From: Lentimicrobiaceae bacterium
GTDB taxonomy: Bacteria > Bacteroidota > Bacteroidia > Bacteroidales > WCHB1-69
Direction: 5' to 3'
Length of the DNA stretch: 6,681 nt
NCBI GenBank assembly: GCA_009787675.1
Contig: WQSU01000146.1
Coordinates: 1 to 6,681, forward strand
Below the pieces are notes generated by a model, which did no database searches, was not told where the DNA came from, and saw only the letters and a list, made by a program, of their open reading frames with translations. Made by a program: the position numbers and the translations under genes. Of this stretch, positions 1-6,328 are shown piece by piece (position 1 is the stretch's first letter; every line of letters starts with the position of its first letter).

Positions 1-559
1 TAATGGCATACACAAAGCCTTCTAATGGTCTGTATTCCATTCTATTAATTACAGAATTGTCGGAAAGGGGTTGTTGCGCATAAATGAGAGAAGCAAAATA
101 GGCGTTAAAGCGCAAAAAGTCAATAGCTTCGCAGGGTGTATCAATTTCTGCTTGAAAAGGGCTTTTTCCTTGCCCCAACATAGTTGCTGCATTTAGCACA
201 TAGCGATATTTTTTAGACATAAGCTCAGCGGCTTTCATCATGATGGAGGCGCGTTCCACCCAGGGCATCTCTTCCCATTGTTTTTTTGCTGCCATGGCGG
301 CATCAATCGCCATTTTAACTTCTTTTTCGGTAACTTGATGATAATTTGCCAGCACATGTTTGTGTTCGGTAGGCATTACCACCTGCCCCATCTTCCCTGT
401 CTTAACTTCCTTCCCCCCAATAATTAAAGGAATTTCGATTACTTGATTGTATTGTTTTTCCAATTCGGCTTGTAAAGCGGCGCGTTCCGGTGTTCCTGGC
501 GCATAAGAATAGATAGGCTCATTGAGCGGTTGTTTGAAGTGAAATAATTGATTGTTCAT
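1..559 (-). CDS. pruA: Delta-1-pyrroline-5-carboxylate dehydrogenase (L-glutamate gamma-semialdehyde dehydrogenase), N-terminal part, runs off the left edge
   Basis: The enzyme oxidises glutamate-gamma-semialdehyde (from proline via P5C) to glutamate with NAD+, the second step of proline catabolism, in the cytosol. Only the first 186 residues are visible; the catalytic Cys/Glu half lies beyond base 1. My translation from the ATG at 557-559 shows the ALDH4A1-type N-terminus: NEPIYSYAPGTPERAALQAE (residues 13-32), an IGGKEV strand (48-53), the helix with KKQWEEMPWVERA (92-104), then MLGQGKSPFQAEIDTPCEAI (128-147) and NRMEYRPLEGFVYAI (172-186). These are hallmarks of the monofunctional P5C dehydrogenase group rather than generic aldehyde dehydrogenases. 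The usual length is about 540 residues, so roughly a third is present. The start is chosen because this ATG is followed at once by conserved sequence. It is transcribed divergently from the dihydrouridine synthase gene. The family is confident; the symbol could equally be rocA. Confidence 0.9.
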   Translation of the reverse strand, partial: MNNQLFHFKQPLNEPIYSYAPGTPERAALQAELEKQYNQVIEIPLIIGGKEVKTGKMGQVVMPTEHKHVLANYHQVTEKEVKMAIDAAMAAKKQWEEMPWVERASIMMKAAELMSKKYRYVLNAATMLGQGKSPFQAEIDTPCEAIDFLRFNAYFASLIYAQQPLSDNSVINRMEYRPLEGFVYAI

Positions 560-563
560 AATA

Positions 564-581
564 TTAAGGTTTTATGTTTTA
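564..581 (-). promoter_or_regulatory. Leader segment of the P5C dehydrogenase gene shared with rpiB
   Basis: This is the partner copy of the block at 3666-3683: 17 of 18 positions identical and at the same 4-nt distance from the start codon (ATG at 557-559). It lies downstream of the putative -7 element at 595-602, so it would fall in the mRNA leader. Confidence 0.35.
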
Positions 582-594
582 AAATATTTGGGGG

Positions 595-602
595 CGAATA
601 TA
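595..602 (-). promoter_or_regulatory. Putative Bacteroidota -7 element for the P5C dehydrogenase gene
   Basis: On the minus strand this reads TATATTCG followed by CC, one mismatch from the Bacteroidota sigma-A -7 consensus TAnnTTTG. Its edge is 35 nt from the ATG, which would give a leader of about 30 nt. No TTG/TTTG -33 element lies at the usual 17-23 nt spacing, so the call rests on the -7 element and its position. Confidence 0.35.
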
Positions 603-648
603 GCAATTTTTCAGAGGAAAAAAATTCTCGAAAAACAATTTTTTTTTT

Positions 649-656
649 TATTTTTG
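649..656 (+). promoter_or_regulatory. Putative Bacteroidota -7 element for the dihydrouridine synthase gene
   Basis: TATTTTTG followed by CA matches TAnnTTTG exactly. It sits 49 nt before the ATG at 706, implying a leader of roughly 40 nt. It lies just after an 11-nt T run (639-649), so an exact match is less surprising than in mixed sequence. No clear TTG occurs about 19 nt upstream. Confidence 0.35.
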
Positions 657-705
657 CAACAATTTTTTTATAAGCAGACCTTTCTATCTATCCTTAATCT
701 ATACT

Positions 706-1680
706 ATGAATTTCTTTGCAAACTATTTGAATACCAAGCCAAATACTCTTTTTTTAGCACCAATGGAGGAGATTACAGATACCGCATTTCGCTGCATCTG
801 CAAAAGTATGGGTGCAGATATTTTAGTGTCGGAATTTGTATCTTCCGAAGCGTTGATTCGCAATGTTCAAAAGAGTTTCAACAAAATGAGTTTTGATGAA
901 TCGGAGCGCCCCTTTGGCATACAAATTTTTGGTCATGATGAGAACTCATTAGTGAAAGCTGCGCAGGTTGCGGAAGCGCAGCATCCTGACTTTATAGATA
1001 TTAACTGGGGATGTCCGGTAAAAAAAGTAGTTTCAAAAGGTGCTGGTGCTGCCATATTAAAAGATATTCCCAAAATGGTAGCTTGCTCAAAAGCAGTGGT
1101 GGATGCGGTAAGACTGCCTGTTTCTGTAAAAACACGTTTGGGTTGGGATATGAACGACAGACCTATTGTTTCCGCTGCTGAGCAACTACAAGATGTTGGA
1201 ATTCAAGCAATCACTATTCACGGGAGAACACGTTCGCAAATCTATTCAGGTGTAGCAGACTGGACACTGATTGGAATGGTGAAGAATAACTATAGAATGA
1301 AAATTCCTATCATTGGTAACGGCGACATTACTTCAGGCGAAAAAGCCCTGCTCTTTAAACAAAGGTACGGAGTTGACGCTCTCATGATTGGACGTGCAGC
1401 CATTGGGAATCCATGGATTTTTAAAGAAATAAAGAATACTTTTGAACATCAAATATTTACACCTCCAACCTTACAAGAAAGAATAGACACATTACTGCAA
1501 CATATCAAAAAAACTATACCCTTAGCAGGCGAAAGAAAGGCATGTCTTGAGATACGGCGGCATTATGCAGGATATTTTAAAGGTGTAAGCAATTTTAAGA
1601 CTGTTCGGATGGAGTTGATGAAAGTGGATACGTTGGAGGAGCTTGAAAAGGTACTATATACTGAAAAACAGGATGCCTAA
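706..1680 (+). CDS. dusB: tRNA-dihydrouridine synthase, DusB type
   Basis: This flavoenzyme reduces specific uridines in the tRNA D-loop to dihydrouridine using FMN and NADPH. The 324-residue length is normal for the family. The N-terminal TIM barrel starts with LAPMEEITDTAFR (17-29), which contacts FMN. The catalytic cysteine is Cys103 in NWGCPVKKVV (100-109), followed by the GAGAAIL segment. FMN-binding residues appear in VKTRLGWD (141-148), HGRTR (172-176), IGNGDI (203-208) and IGRAAIGNPW (228-237). A C-terminal helical tRNA-binding domain follows, with EIRRHYAGYFKG (282-293). The ATG at 706 is the only start that keeps the whole FMN motif; the next Met (residue 20) lies inside it. No Shine-Dalgarno is visible, as is common in Bacteroidota. 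It is monocistronic in this window, divergent from the pruA-type gene and convergent with the lutA-like gene. The Dus family is certain; the DusB subgroup assignment, and hence which uridine is modified, is inferred. Confidence 0.93.
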   Translation: MNFFANYLNTKPNTLFLAPMEEITDTAFRCICKSMGADILVSEFVSSEALIRNVQKSFNKMSFDESERPFGIQIFGHDENSLVKAAQVAEAQHPDFIDINWGCPVKKVVSKGAGAAILKDIPKMVACSKAVVDAVRLPVSVKTRLGWDMNDRPIVSAAEQLQDVGIQAITIHGRTRSQIYSGVADWTLIGMVKNNYRMKIPIIGNGDITSGEKALLFKQRYGVDALMIGRAAIGNPWIFKEIKNTFEHQIFTPPTLQERIDTLLQHIKKTIPLAGERKACLEIRRHYAGYFKGVSNFKTVRMELMKVDTLEELEKVLYTEKQDA

Positions 1681-1688
1681 ACAAAGTA

Positions 1689-2420
1689 CTATTTTTTCTC
1701 GTTACTTCCACATAAAATATCCGCAATATGAATTGTCTCCATCGTAATATCAAGTGTATTCAGTACGGCATCAATATGTTGCAGACAATTCACATCGGTT
1801 GAGGTGATAAATTGGGCGCCCATTTGGTAGGCACGGTCAATGATTTGATGACACAATGCGTCGGAGACTTCAGTGTTGACAAGTGCAAAATGGCTATTGC
1901 CTCCGCAACAGGTGTTGAGAGTGTCGTCAATCAACAAATCTAACCCTATGGTGTTGCTTAACAACAGTTCAGGCTCATCTTCTAATTTATAAAGGTTGCG
2001 AGCAGCGCAGGATTTGAAATAAAACACACGGTGGTTAAAAATGTTTTCTATTTTTTCAAGTCCCTTAACATTAACAATATAATCGCAAAGCTCATAAATA
2101 TTTTTGGTGAAATTTCGAAGCATAGTTACTTCCGCTGCATTTTCCAACAGTTCTTTATAGAAGTTCTTGATATATCCCACACACGAAGTGGTGGGCACTA
2201 CCATCGGATATTTCATATCATACTCCAGTATCAGCTTGTTGGCTAATTCTTTAGCAAGTTCCAACTCACCGGTTTGGTAAAATTGCCTGCCACAGCAAGT
2301 CTGCTCTTGATTATAGATTACTTCATCTCCCAAACGCTCTAAAACGGCAAAAACACTTGGAGGAACAGATGAACTGAACATGTCCATGCAACAAGGGATA
2401 AAAACATTTACTTTAGCCAT
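1689..2420 (-). CDS. LutA/YkgE-like (Fe-S)-binding protein with two CCG domains
   Basis: This cysteine-rich protein is of the heterodisulfide-reductase-related (CCG domain) type. Its best-known relatives are LutA (YkgE in E. coli), one of three subunits of the iron-sulfur L-lactate oxidation complex. Two copies of the domain are visible. The first has CC at 10-11, TCCG at 41-44 and Cys80 in PTTSC. The second has Cys138 in FKSC, TCCGG at 170-174 and Cys212 in DVNC. The usual ligands for a non-cubane or 4Fe-4S centre are therefore present. There is no signal peptide or membrane segment, so it should be cytosolic. I chose the ATG at 2418-2420 (243 residues). The frame extends upstream to a TTG at 2444, but that adds eight unconserved residues and overlaps the likely promoter. 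No LutB- or LutC-like gene is adjacent, so lactate oxidation is only a family-level guess. The stop lies 8 nt from the convergent dus stop. Confidence 0.82.
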   Translation of the reverse strand: MAKVNVFIPCCMDMFSSSVPPSVFAVLERLGDEVIYNQEQTCCGRQFYQTGELELAKELANKLILEYDMKYPMVVPTTSCVGYIKNFYKELLENAAEVTMLRNFTKNIYELCDYIVNVKGLEKIENIFNHRVFYFKSCAARNLYKLEDEPELLLSNTIGLDLLIDDTLNTCCGGNSHFALVNTEVSDALCHQIIDRAYQMGAQFITSTDVNCLQHIDAVLNTLDITMETIHIADILCGSNEKK

Positions 2421-2441
2421 AGGGTTAATAAATAAGATGCG

Positions 2442-2473
2442 CAAAATAACACCATTTTTTTACACAAATCAAA
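2442..2473 (-). promoter_or_regulatory. Putative Bacteroidota promoter for the lutA-like gene
   Basis: Read on the minus strand, TTTG (2470-2473), a 20-nt spacer and TTATTTTG (2442-2449, followed by C) resemble the TTTG-N19-TAnnTTTG promoter, with one mismatch in the -7 element. It lies 21 nt before the chosen ATG at 2420, which would give a very short leader. If real, it rules out the upstream TTG start and separates this gene from the rpiB-recO transcript. Confidence 0.35.
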
Positions 2474-2481
2474 AAAATCTA

Positions 2482-2522
2482 AAATATTGATTAAATGCTG
2501 ATCATAAGTCAATTCAATATTT
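2482..2522 (-). terminator. Weak candidate terminator at the end of recO
   Basis: A perfect 9-bp inverted repeat (2482-2490 with 2514-2522) flanks a 23-nt loop, and on the minus strand it is followed after a few bases by seven Ts (2471-2477). Its first arm covers the last recO codons and the loop contains the stop. The stem has only one G-C pair, so it would be unstable. The position fits the end of the rpiB-recO transcript better than the strength does. Confidence 0.2.
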
Positions 2523-3225
2523 CCTTCAAAATTGCCACTGACTCAATTTTCTTTATCTGTTTGTTATTATTTATCAAATAAAGAATCATACCATTTAACA
2601 ATTCTATACGAATTCTCTTATCTGGAACCATATGGTTTTGATTTTTAAGAATGGTAAAAAGGTAAAAGCTTGCCTCTTTGGACAAAAACAGAGGTAACTC
2701 TAAAAACCGACTTCCAAAATTGGAATCTTCAATGGAAAAAAAGGGTGCTTGTAGCGAAAAATTTATTTCCGGCTTATAGCCCAGCTGTTGAATGAGTTGA
2801 ACTAAAAAAACAATATGAAAATCGAGAGGAAGTTCCTGAGTCGCCTCCAATGTAAGTAAATGTGCTTTTATAAAATCAAACAGCGCTTCATCTGGCGCAT
2901 TGGCATGATACAACAACTTCATTAACAATTCCTGATAAAAAAGAAGAATCGAATTTTTTCTAATATCATAATGAATGGCATGGAAAGGATGTGCAAGGAC
3001 AACTTCCTTTAAAAAAGTTAGTTTTTCATTATAGGTTTCATTATAGATGACATCCAAAATTGTTAAAGGCGCAAAATAAGAAGCTGGCTGTTTGCTCTTT
3101 TTTGAAAAAGCATTCTTAACAATGAAAGAGACAACCCCATTTTTTTTAGTAAAGATTTTGGCTATCAAACTATTATCAGCATACTTTATGCTTTGCAAAA
3201 CAATTCCCCCTGTGGATATGTACAT
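2509..3225 (-). CDS. recO: DNA repair protein RecO
   Basis: RecO binds single-stranded DNA and SSB and, with RecR, helps load RecA at gaps in the RecF pathway; it also anneals complementary strands. The 238-residue length is typical. The N-terminal OB fold is recognisable from STGGIVLQSIKYADNSLIAK (4-23), then TKKNGVVSFIVKNAFSKKSK (26-45) and the LDVIYNE strand near 57-63. A helical C-terminal domain follows, with LLFYQELLMKLLYH (93-106) and FDFIKAHLLTLE (116-127). The cysteine zinc finger found in some RecO proteins is absent, and I see no cysteines at all in the translation. That fits the Bacteroidota type. The ATG at 3223-3225 lies 4 nt after the rpiB stop, which suggests co-transcription and translational coupling. 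The gene looks somewhat more AT-rich than its neighbours, but there is no sign of transfer. The family call rests mainly on the N-terminal domain. Confidence 0.88.
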   Translation of the reverse strand: MYISTGGIVLQSIKYADNSLIAKIFTKKNGVVSFIVKNAFSKKSKQPASYFAPLTILDVIYNETYNEKLTFLKEVVLAHPFHAIHYDIRKNSILLFYQELLMKLLYHANAPDEALFDFIKAHLLTLEATQELPLDFHIVFLVQLIQQLGYKPEINFSLQAPFFSIEDSNFGSRFLELPLFLSKEASFYLFTILKNQNHMVPDKRIRIELLNGMILYLINNNKQIKKIESVAILKEILN

Positions 3226-3229
3226 AACA

Positions 3230-3661
3230 TTATGATAATGCAGTTATACTGATTTTTTCTACCCGCTTTTGATGACGCCCCCCCTCAAACGGCGTTTTAA
3301 AAAATGCGATAACAATCTCAATAGCTTCTTCTTGCGAAATAAATCTTGCAGGAAGCACCAAAATATTGGCATCATTATGCATGCGCGCCAACACTGCAAT
3401 CTCCTTATTCCAACACAATGCCGCCCTTACATTGGGATGTTTGTTCGCCGCTATCTGCATCCCGTTACCCGAACCGCAAATGAGAACTCCTTTATTATCG
3501 GCATGCGCTGCAACTGCAGTTGCCACAGGATGTGCAAAATCAGGATAATCCACACTTTCCAATGAATTACATCCTTCATCTTTCCATTGAAATTCAGGAA
3601 ATTTAGAAATAATAAACTGCTTTAATTCAAAGCCGGCATGGTCAGAAGCTATGGGGGTCAT
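3230..3661 (-). CDS. rpiB: Ribose-5-phosphate isomerase B
   Basis: This cytosolic enzyme interconverts ribose-5-phosphate and ribulose-5-phosphate in the non-oxidative pentose phosphate pathway. The 143 residues match the RpiB/LacAB length and show no homology to RpiA. Visible motifs are ASDHAGFELK (5-14, Asp7 and His8 bind substrate), SVDYPDFA (36-43), the phosphate loop and active site ICGSGNGMQIAANK (61-74) and ARMHNDAN (92-99). The C-terminal stretch EGGRHQKRVEKI (126-137) is nearly the same as in E. coli RpiB. Cys62 corresponds to the catalytic base Cys66 of E. coli RpiB and His95 to its His99; both are present. The ATG at 3659-3661 directly precedes the first conserved strand. The gene is 4 nt upstream of recO and 72 nt downstream of pheT. 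No promoter motif is evident in that 72-nt gap, so it may be read through from pheT. Confidence 0.94.
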   Translation of the reverse strand: MTPIASDHAGFELKQFIISKFPEFQWKDEGCNSLESVDYPDFAHPVATAVAAHADNKGVLICGSGNGMQIAANKHPNVRAALCWNKEIAVLARMHNDANILVLPARFISQEEAIEIVIAFFKTPFEGGRHQKRVEKISITALS

Positions 3662-3683
3662 TTATTTAAGGGTTTATGTTTTA
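3659..3683 (-). promoter_or_regulatory. Leader segment of rpiB shared with the P5C dehydrogenase gene
   Basis: The 18 nt at 3666-3683 match the 18 nt at 564-581 at 17 positions (TTAAGG, then T or G, then TTTATGTTTTA on the plus strand). In both cases the block starts exactly 4 nt from the start codon on the minus strand. It may be a common A-rich translation leader, a regulatory site or a dispersed intergenic phrase. The function is unknown. Confidence 0.35.
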
Positions 3684-3688
3684 TGGTT

Positions 3689-3714
3689 AAAGGTGTAAAG
3701 GTGTAAAGGTGTAA
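3689..3714. repeat. Short tandem repeat, 3 copies of an 8-bp unit
   Basis: Three perfect, contiguous copies of AAAGGTGT (3689-3696, 3697-3704, 3705-3712) plus two bases of a fourth fill about a third of the spacer between pheT and rpiB. On the transcribed (minus) strand the unit reads ACACCTTT. It forms no hairpin and looks like a microsatellite that could vary in copy number. Confidence 0.85.
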
Positions 3715-3733
3715 TTCTATCTCCTTTTCGCGC

Positions 3734-6187
3734 CTACCTGAGGGTTGCCGCACATTCCCGTTCAAACGCTCCTACCAACTTACTCATAATCTTGTTGATT
3801 TCCTCGTCGGTCATCGTTTTTTCAGAATGTTGCAATACAAAATTCAAGGCGTATTGTTTTTTGCCTTCGGGGAGCTTGTTACCTTCGTAAACATCAAACA
3901 GTGAGACTTTTTTGATGTGTCTGGAGCCGAATTGGGCTGCTACTTTCTCTAATTGTTGGTAGCTTACTGTTTTATCTACCACCAGCGCCAAATCTCTCTT
4001 TACTGCCGGAATAGTCGCGATAGGAGTATATATCGTTTTATTCATCAAATATTTAAAAAACAAAATAGGCACTTCTATTTCCGCATAATAAACCGGTCTT
4101 TTGATATCAAAATACTTCAAAATTTTGGGATGCACCTGACCTGTTATGGCAACATATTGCTCATTATTGAAATAAGAAAGCGTGTTGATGAGCATCATAC
4201 CATTTTCTGAAGTAGAGGTATGCGTGTTAAAAGCAACGCCCGTTTTATGTAGAATATTTTCAATAAAGTTTTTCAAGAAGAAGATATCCAAGTCTTTAGA
4301 TTGTTCTATCCAGTTTTCGTCATGTGTTTTTCCGGTTACAAACAAAGATAGCTTTTCTCTTTCGGAGAAACGTTGCAGAACATCAGTGGCTTCTTTATTC
4401 ACAAGATGGTAGGTCTTTCCAAACTCAAAAAGTTTGAGGTTGTTGTTCTTGTTGTTAAGATTTCGAGCAATGGTTTCCAAGCCAGAAATAAGCATGCTTT
4501 GGCGCATAGCATTAAGTTCGCTGCTCAATGGGTTCACCAAGTTTACACGTTCATTTTCATCCACAAAATCAAAAATTGAGGCATACTCTCCTTTGGAAAT
4601 GGAGTTGTTCACCATTTCATAAAATCCATTGTCTGCTAAATAAGTAGAAATATCTTTTTGCAATATACGCAAAGTAGCCTCCGGTTTGCTGTGCCGGAAA
4701 TATCTAATCTCGACAGGAATTTCAATATTGTTATACCCATAAATGCGTAATACCTCTTCAATCAAATCAATAGAGCGAGTAATATCATGTTTGTTCAGGG
4801 GAATAGTAACAGAAAGTTTATTTTCGCTTATGGCGCTGTTTTCAAATCCAAGATGGAGCAGGATAGAAGAAATAGTTTCCTTATCAATTTTTTTACCTGC
4901 CACTTTTTCAACCTCTTCTATAGAAAGTGGAAGTACAGCTGGCTCAATAATAGTGGGATATTCATCAATCACTTCGGAGGTGATTACGGCGTTTGCCAAT
5001 TCCACCAATAATTGTGCAACTCTTTGGAGAGCATAAACGGTCATATTTACATCGCACCCACGTTCAAAGCGGAATGCCGCATCTGTTTTCAAGCCATGTC
5101 TTTTCGCAGTTTTTCGCACAGAAGTGGGATTAAAATAGGCGCTTTCTAAAAAAACGTTCTGGGTAGTTCCTGTAATTCCGGAATCTTTTCCCCCGTAAAC
5201 GCCTGCAATACATAAACCTTGCACGGTGTCGCAAATCATTAAATCTTCTTCATGCAACTTGAGTTCTTTATCATCCAAAGTTCTAAAAAGAGTGTCCTTA
5301 GGTAAGGTTTTAATAATTATTTTTCTACCTTCAATCTTATCGGAGTCGAAAGCATGCAGGGGATGTCCGGTTTCAAACATGACATATTGTGTAATATCCA
5401 CTACATTGTTAATAGGTCTTATGCCCACAGAAAGCAATCGATTTTTAAGCCAGTCGGGCGATTCTTTTATTTTGACATCCTCAAGACATATTCCTGAATA
5501 TCTTGGACATGCTGTTTTATTTTCGATAGTGATGGATATAGGTGGTTTACGTTTACTGGGGATAAAATCGCCAATAAAAGGTAGTGGCAGTTTAGAGCAG
5601 GGTATCTTATTTTGCTTCAATGCTGCAAAGAGGTCTCTTGCTACGCCAATATGCGAAATGGCATCACTACGGTTGGGGGTCAACCCTATTTCAAAAACAT
5701 AATCTATTTCTATGTTAAAATAGTCTGCAGCCGGCTTTCCAACCTGTGCATTTTCAGAGAGTTCCATAATTCCCTCGTGACTTTCGCCCAACTGTAGTTC
5801 TTTTTCGGAACAGATCATTCCTTCGGAGGCTGCACCTCTTATTTTAGATTTTTTAATAATAAAAGATTCATCTCCAGCATAGAGTGTTGCGCCAACGGTA
5901 GCCACTGCCACTTTCAATCCTGCGCGCACGTTCGGGGCACCGCAAACAATGTTGAGTGGAGTCTCTGCACCAATGTTTACAGTAGTAACATGCAGGTGAT
6001 CTGAGTCGGGATGATCTTCACAGGTGAGCACTTCTCCCATTACGATGCCTTGCAGCCCCCCTTTTATCGTTTCAAATTTTTCGATCGCCTCTACTTCTAA
6101 TCCGCAGTTAGTTAGATAAATACTAACTTCTTCAGGAGATAAGTTAAAATTAATATGTTGTTTGAGCCAATTGAATGAAATTTTCAT
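3734..6187 (-). CDS. pheT: Phenylalanine--tRNA ligase beta subunit
   Basis: PheT pairs with PheS in the (alpha-beta)2 enzyme that charges tRNA-Phe; the beta subunit supplies tRNA binding and editing of mis-charged tyrosine. The 817 residues are full length. Domains in order are as follows. The N-terminal region leads into an EMAP-like OB fold (about 40-155), with HPDSDHLHV (59-67), VCGAPNVRAG (81-90) and SEGMICSEKEL (121-131). The B3/B4 editing region follows (about 210-400), with RPINNVVDITQYVM (257-270), GHPLHAFD (274-281) and AKRHGLKTDAAFRFERG (361-377). Then come B5 (about 410-490, ending DLIEEVLRIYGYNNI), the catalytic-like core with NPLSSELNAMRQSML (552-566) and LFEFGKTY (586-593), and a C-terminal FDX-ACB anticodon-binding domain (about 723-817, PAVKRDLALVVD). 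PheS is not adjacent; the upstream neighbour is ribBA. The ATG at 6185-6187 starts the conserved MKISFNWLK. Confidence 0.97.
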   Translation of the reverse strand: MKISFNWLKQHINFNLSPEEVSIYLTNCGLEVEAIEKFETIKGGLQGIVMGEVLTCEDHPDSDHLHVTTVNIGAETPLNIVCGAPNVRAGLKVAVATVGATLYAGDESFIIKKSKIRGAASEGMICSEKELQLGESHEGIMELSENAQVGKPAADYFNIEIDYVFEIGLTPNRSDAISHIGVARDLFAALKQNKIPCSKLPLPFIGDFIPSKRKPPISITIENKTACPRYSGICLEDVKIKESPDWLKNRLLSVGIRPINNVVDITQYVMFETGHPLHAFDSDKIEGRKIIIKTLPKDTLFRTLDDKELKLHEEDLMICDTVQGLCIAGVYGGKDSGITGTTQNVFLESAYFNPTSVRKTAKRHGLKTDAAFRFERGCDVNMTVYALQRVAQLLVELANAVITSEVIDEYPTIIEPAVLPLSIEEVEKVAGKKIDKETISSILLHLGFENSAISENKLSVTIPLNKHDITRSIDLIEEVLRIYGYNNIEIPVEIRYFRHSKPEATLRILQKDISTYLADNGFYEMVNNSISKGEYASIFDFVDENERVNLVNPLSSELNAMRQSMLISGLETIARNLNNKNNNLKLFEFGKTYHLVNKEATDVLQRFSEREKLSLFVTGKTHDENWIEQSKDLDIFFLKNFIENILHKTGVAFNTHTSTSENGMMLINTLSYFNNEQYVAITGQVHPKILKYFDIKRPVYYAEIEVPILFFKYLMNKTIYTPIATIPAVKRDLALVVDKTVSYQQLEKVAAQFGSRHIKKVSLFDVYEGNKLPEGKKQYALNFVLQHSEKTMTDEEINKIMSKLVGAFERECAATLR

Positions 6188-6328
6188 TAGTGTTTAATTT
6201 TTTGAAACGGCAAAAATAGAAAATATTAGGGGAAACAGAAGTAAAAAAAAGAGAAGACAGATTTTTATTTTTAAAACTTCAATATGGTGTAATTTTTTGT
6301 TTTTTACCTTTTACGGCAAAATCAGGCA
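6188..6328. other. AT-rich spacer between ribBA and pheT
   Basis: These 141 nt hold the pheT -7 element near the pheT end. They also contain A/T homopolymer tracts, including eight Ts on the minus strand at about 6244-6251. I found no convincing GC-rich hairpin that could terminate ribBA and no small open frame with recognisable content. Partial read-through from ribBA is therefore possible. Confidence 0.5.
6211..6218 (-). promoter_or_regulatory. Putative Bacteroidota -7 element for pheT
   Basis: The minus strand reads TATTTTTG followed by CC, an exact match to TAnnTTTG, 23 nt before the pheT ATG. That would give a leader of about 17-20 nt. Upstream, TCTG (6236-6239) at a 17-nt spacing is a poor -33 candidate. 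The element suggests pheT has its own promoter rather than depending on ribBA. Confidence 0.4.

Noticed and set aside
639..655. Long T run as a terminator
   Set aside because: There is no stem before it on the plus strand, and no gene ends nearby. It belongs to the AT-rich divergent promoter spacer.
552..896. Plus-strand open frame of 114 codons overlapping the pruA-type start and the dus gene
   Set aside because: It begins in an intergenic promoter region, encodes a low-complexity Phe/Lys-rich peptide, and its second half is an alternative frame of the strongly conserved dus coding sequence.
2031..2246. Plus-strand open frame antisense to the lutA-like gene
   Set aside because: It is a shadow of the conserved CCG-domain frame with no recognisable content. 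The plus-strand frames at 3269-3565 and 3366-3548 inside rpiB are rejected for the same reason.
2421..2444. Upstream TTG start for the lutA-like protein
   Set aside because: It adds eight residues before the conserved strand MAKVNVFIP and overlaps the putative -7 element; the ATG at 2418-2420 fits better.
5226..5702. 158-codon plus-strand open frame antisense to pheT
   Set aside because: It lies wholly inside pheT on the opposite strand, and the peptide shows no recognisable domain. The same applies to the other plus-strand frames between 3953 and 5797.
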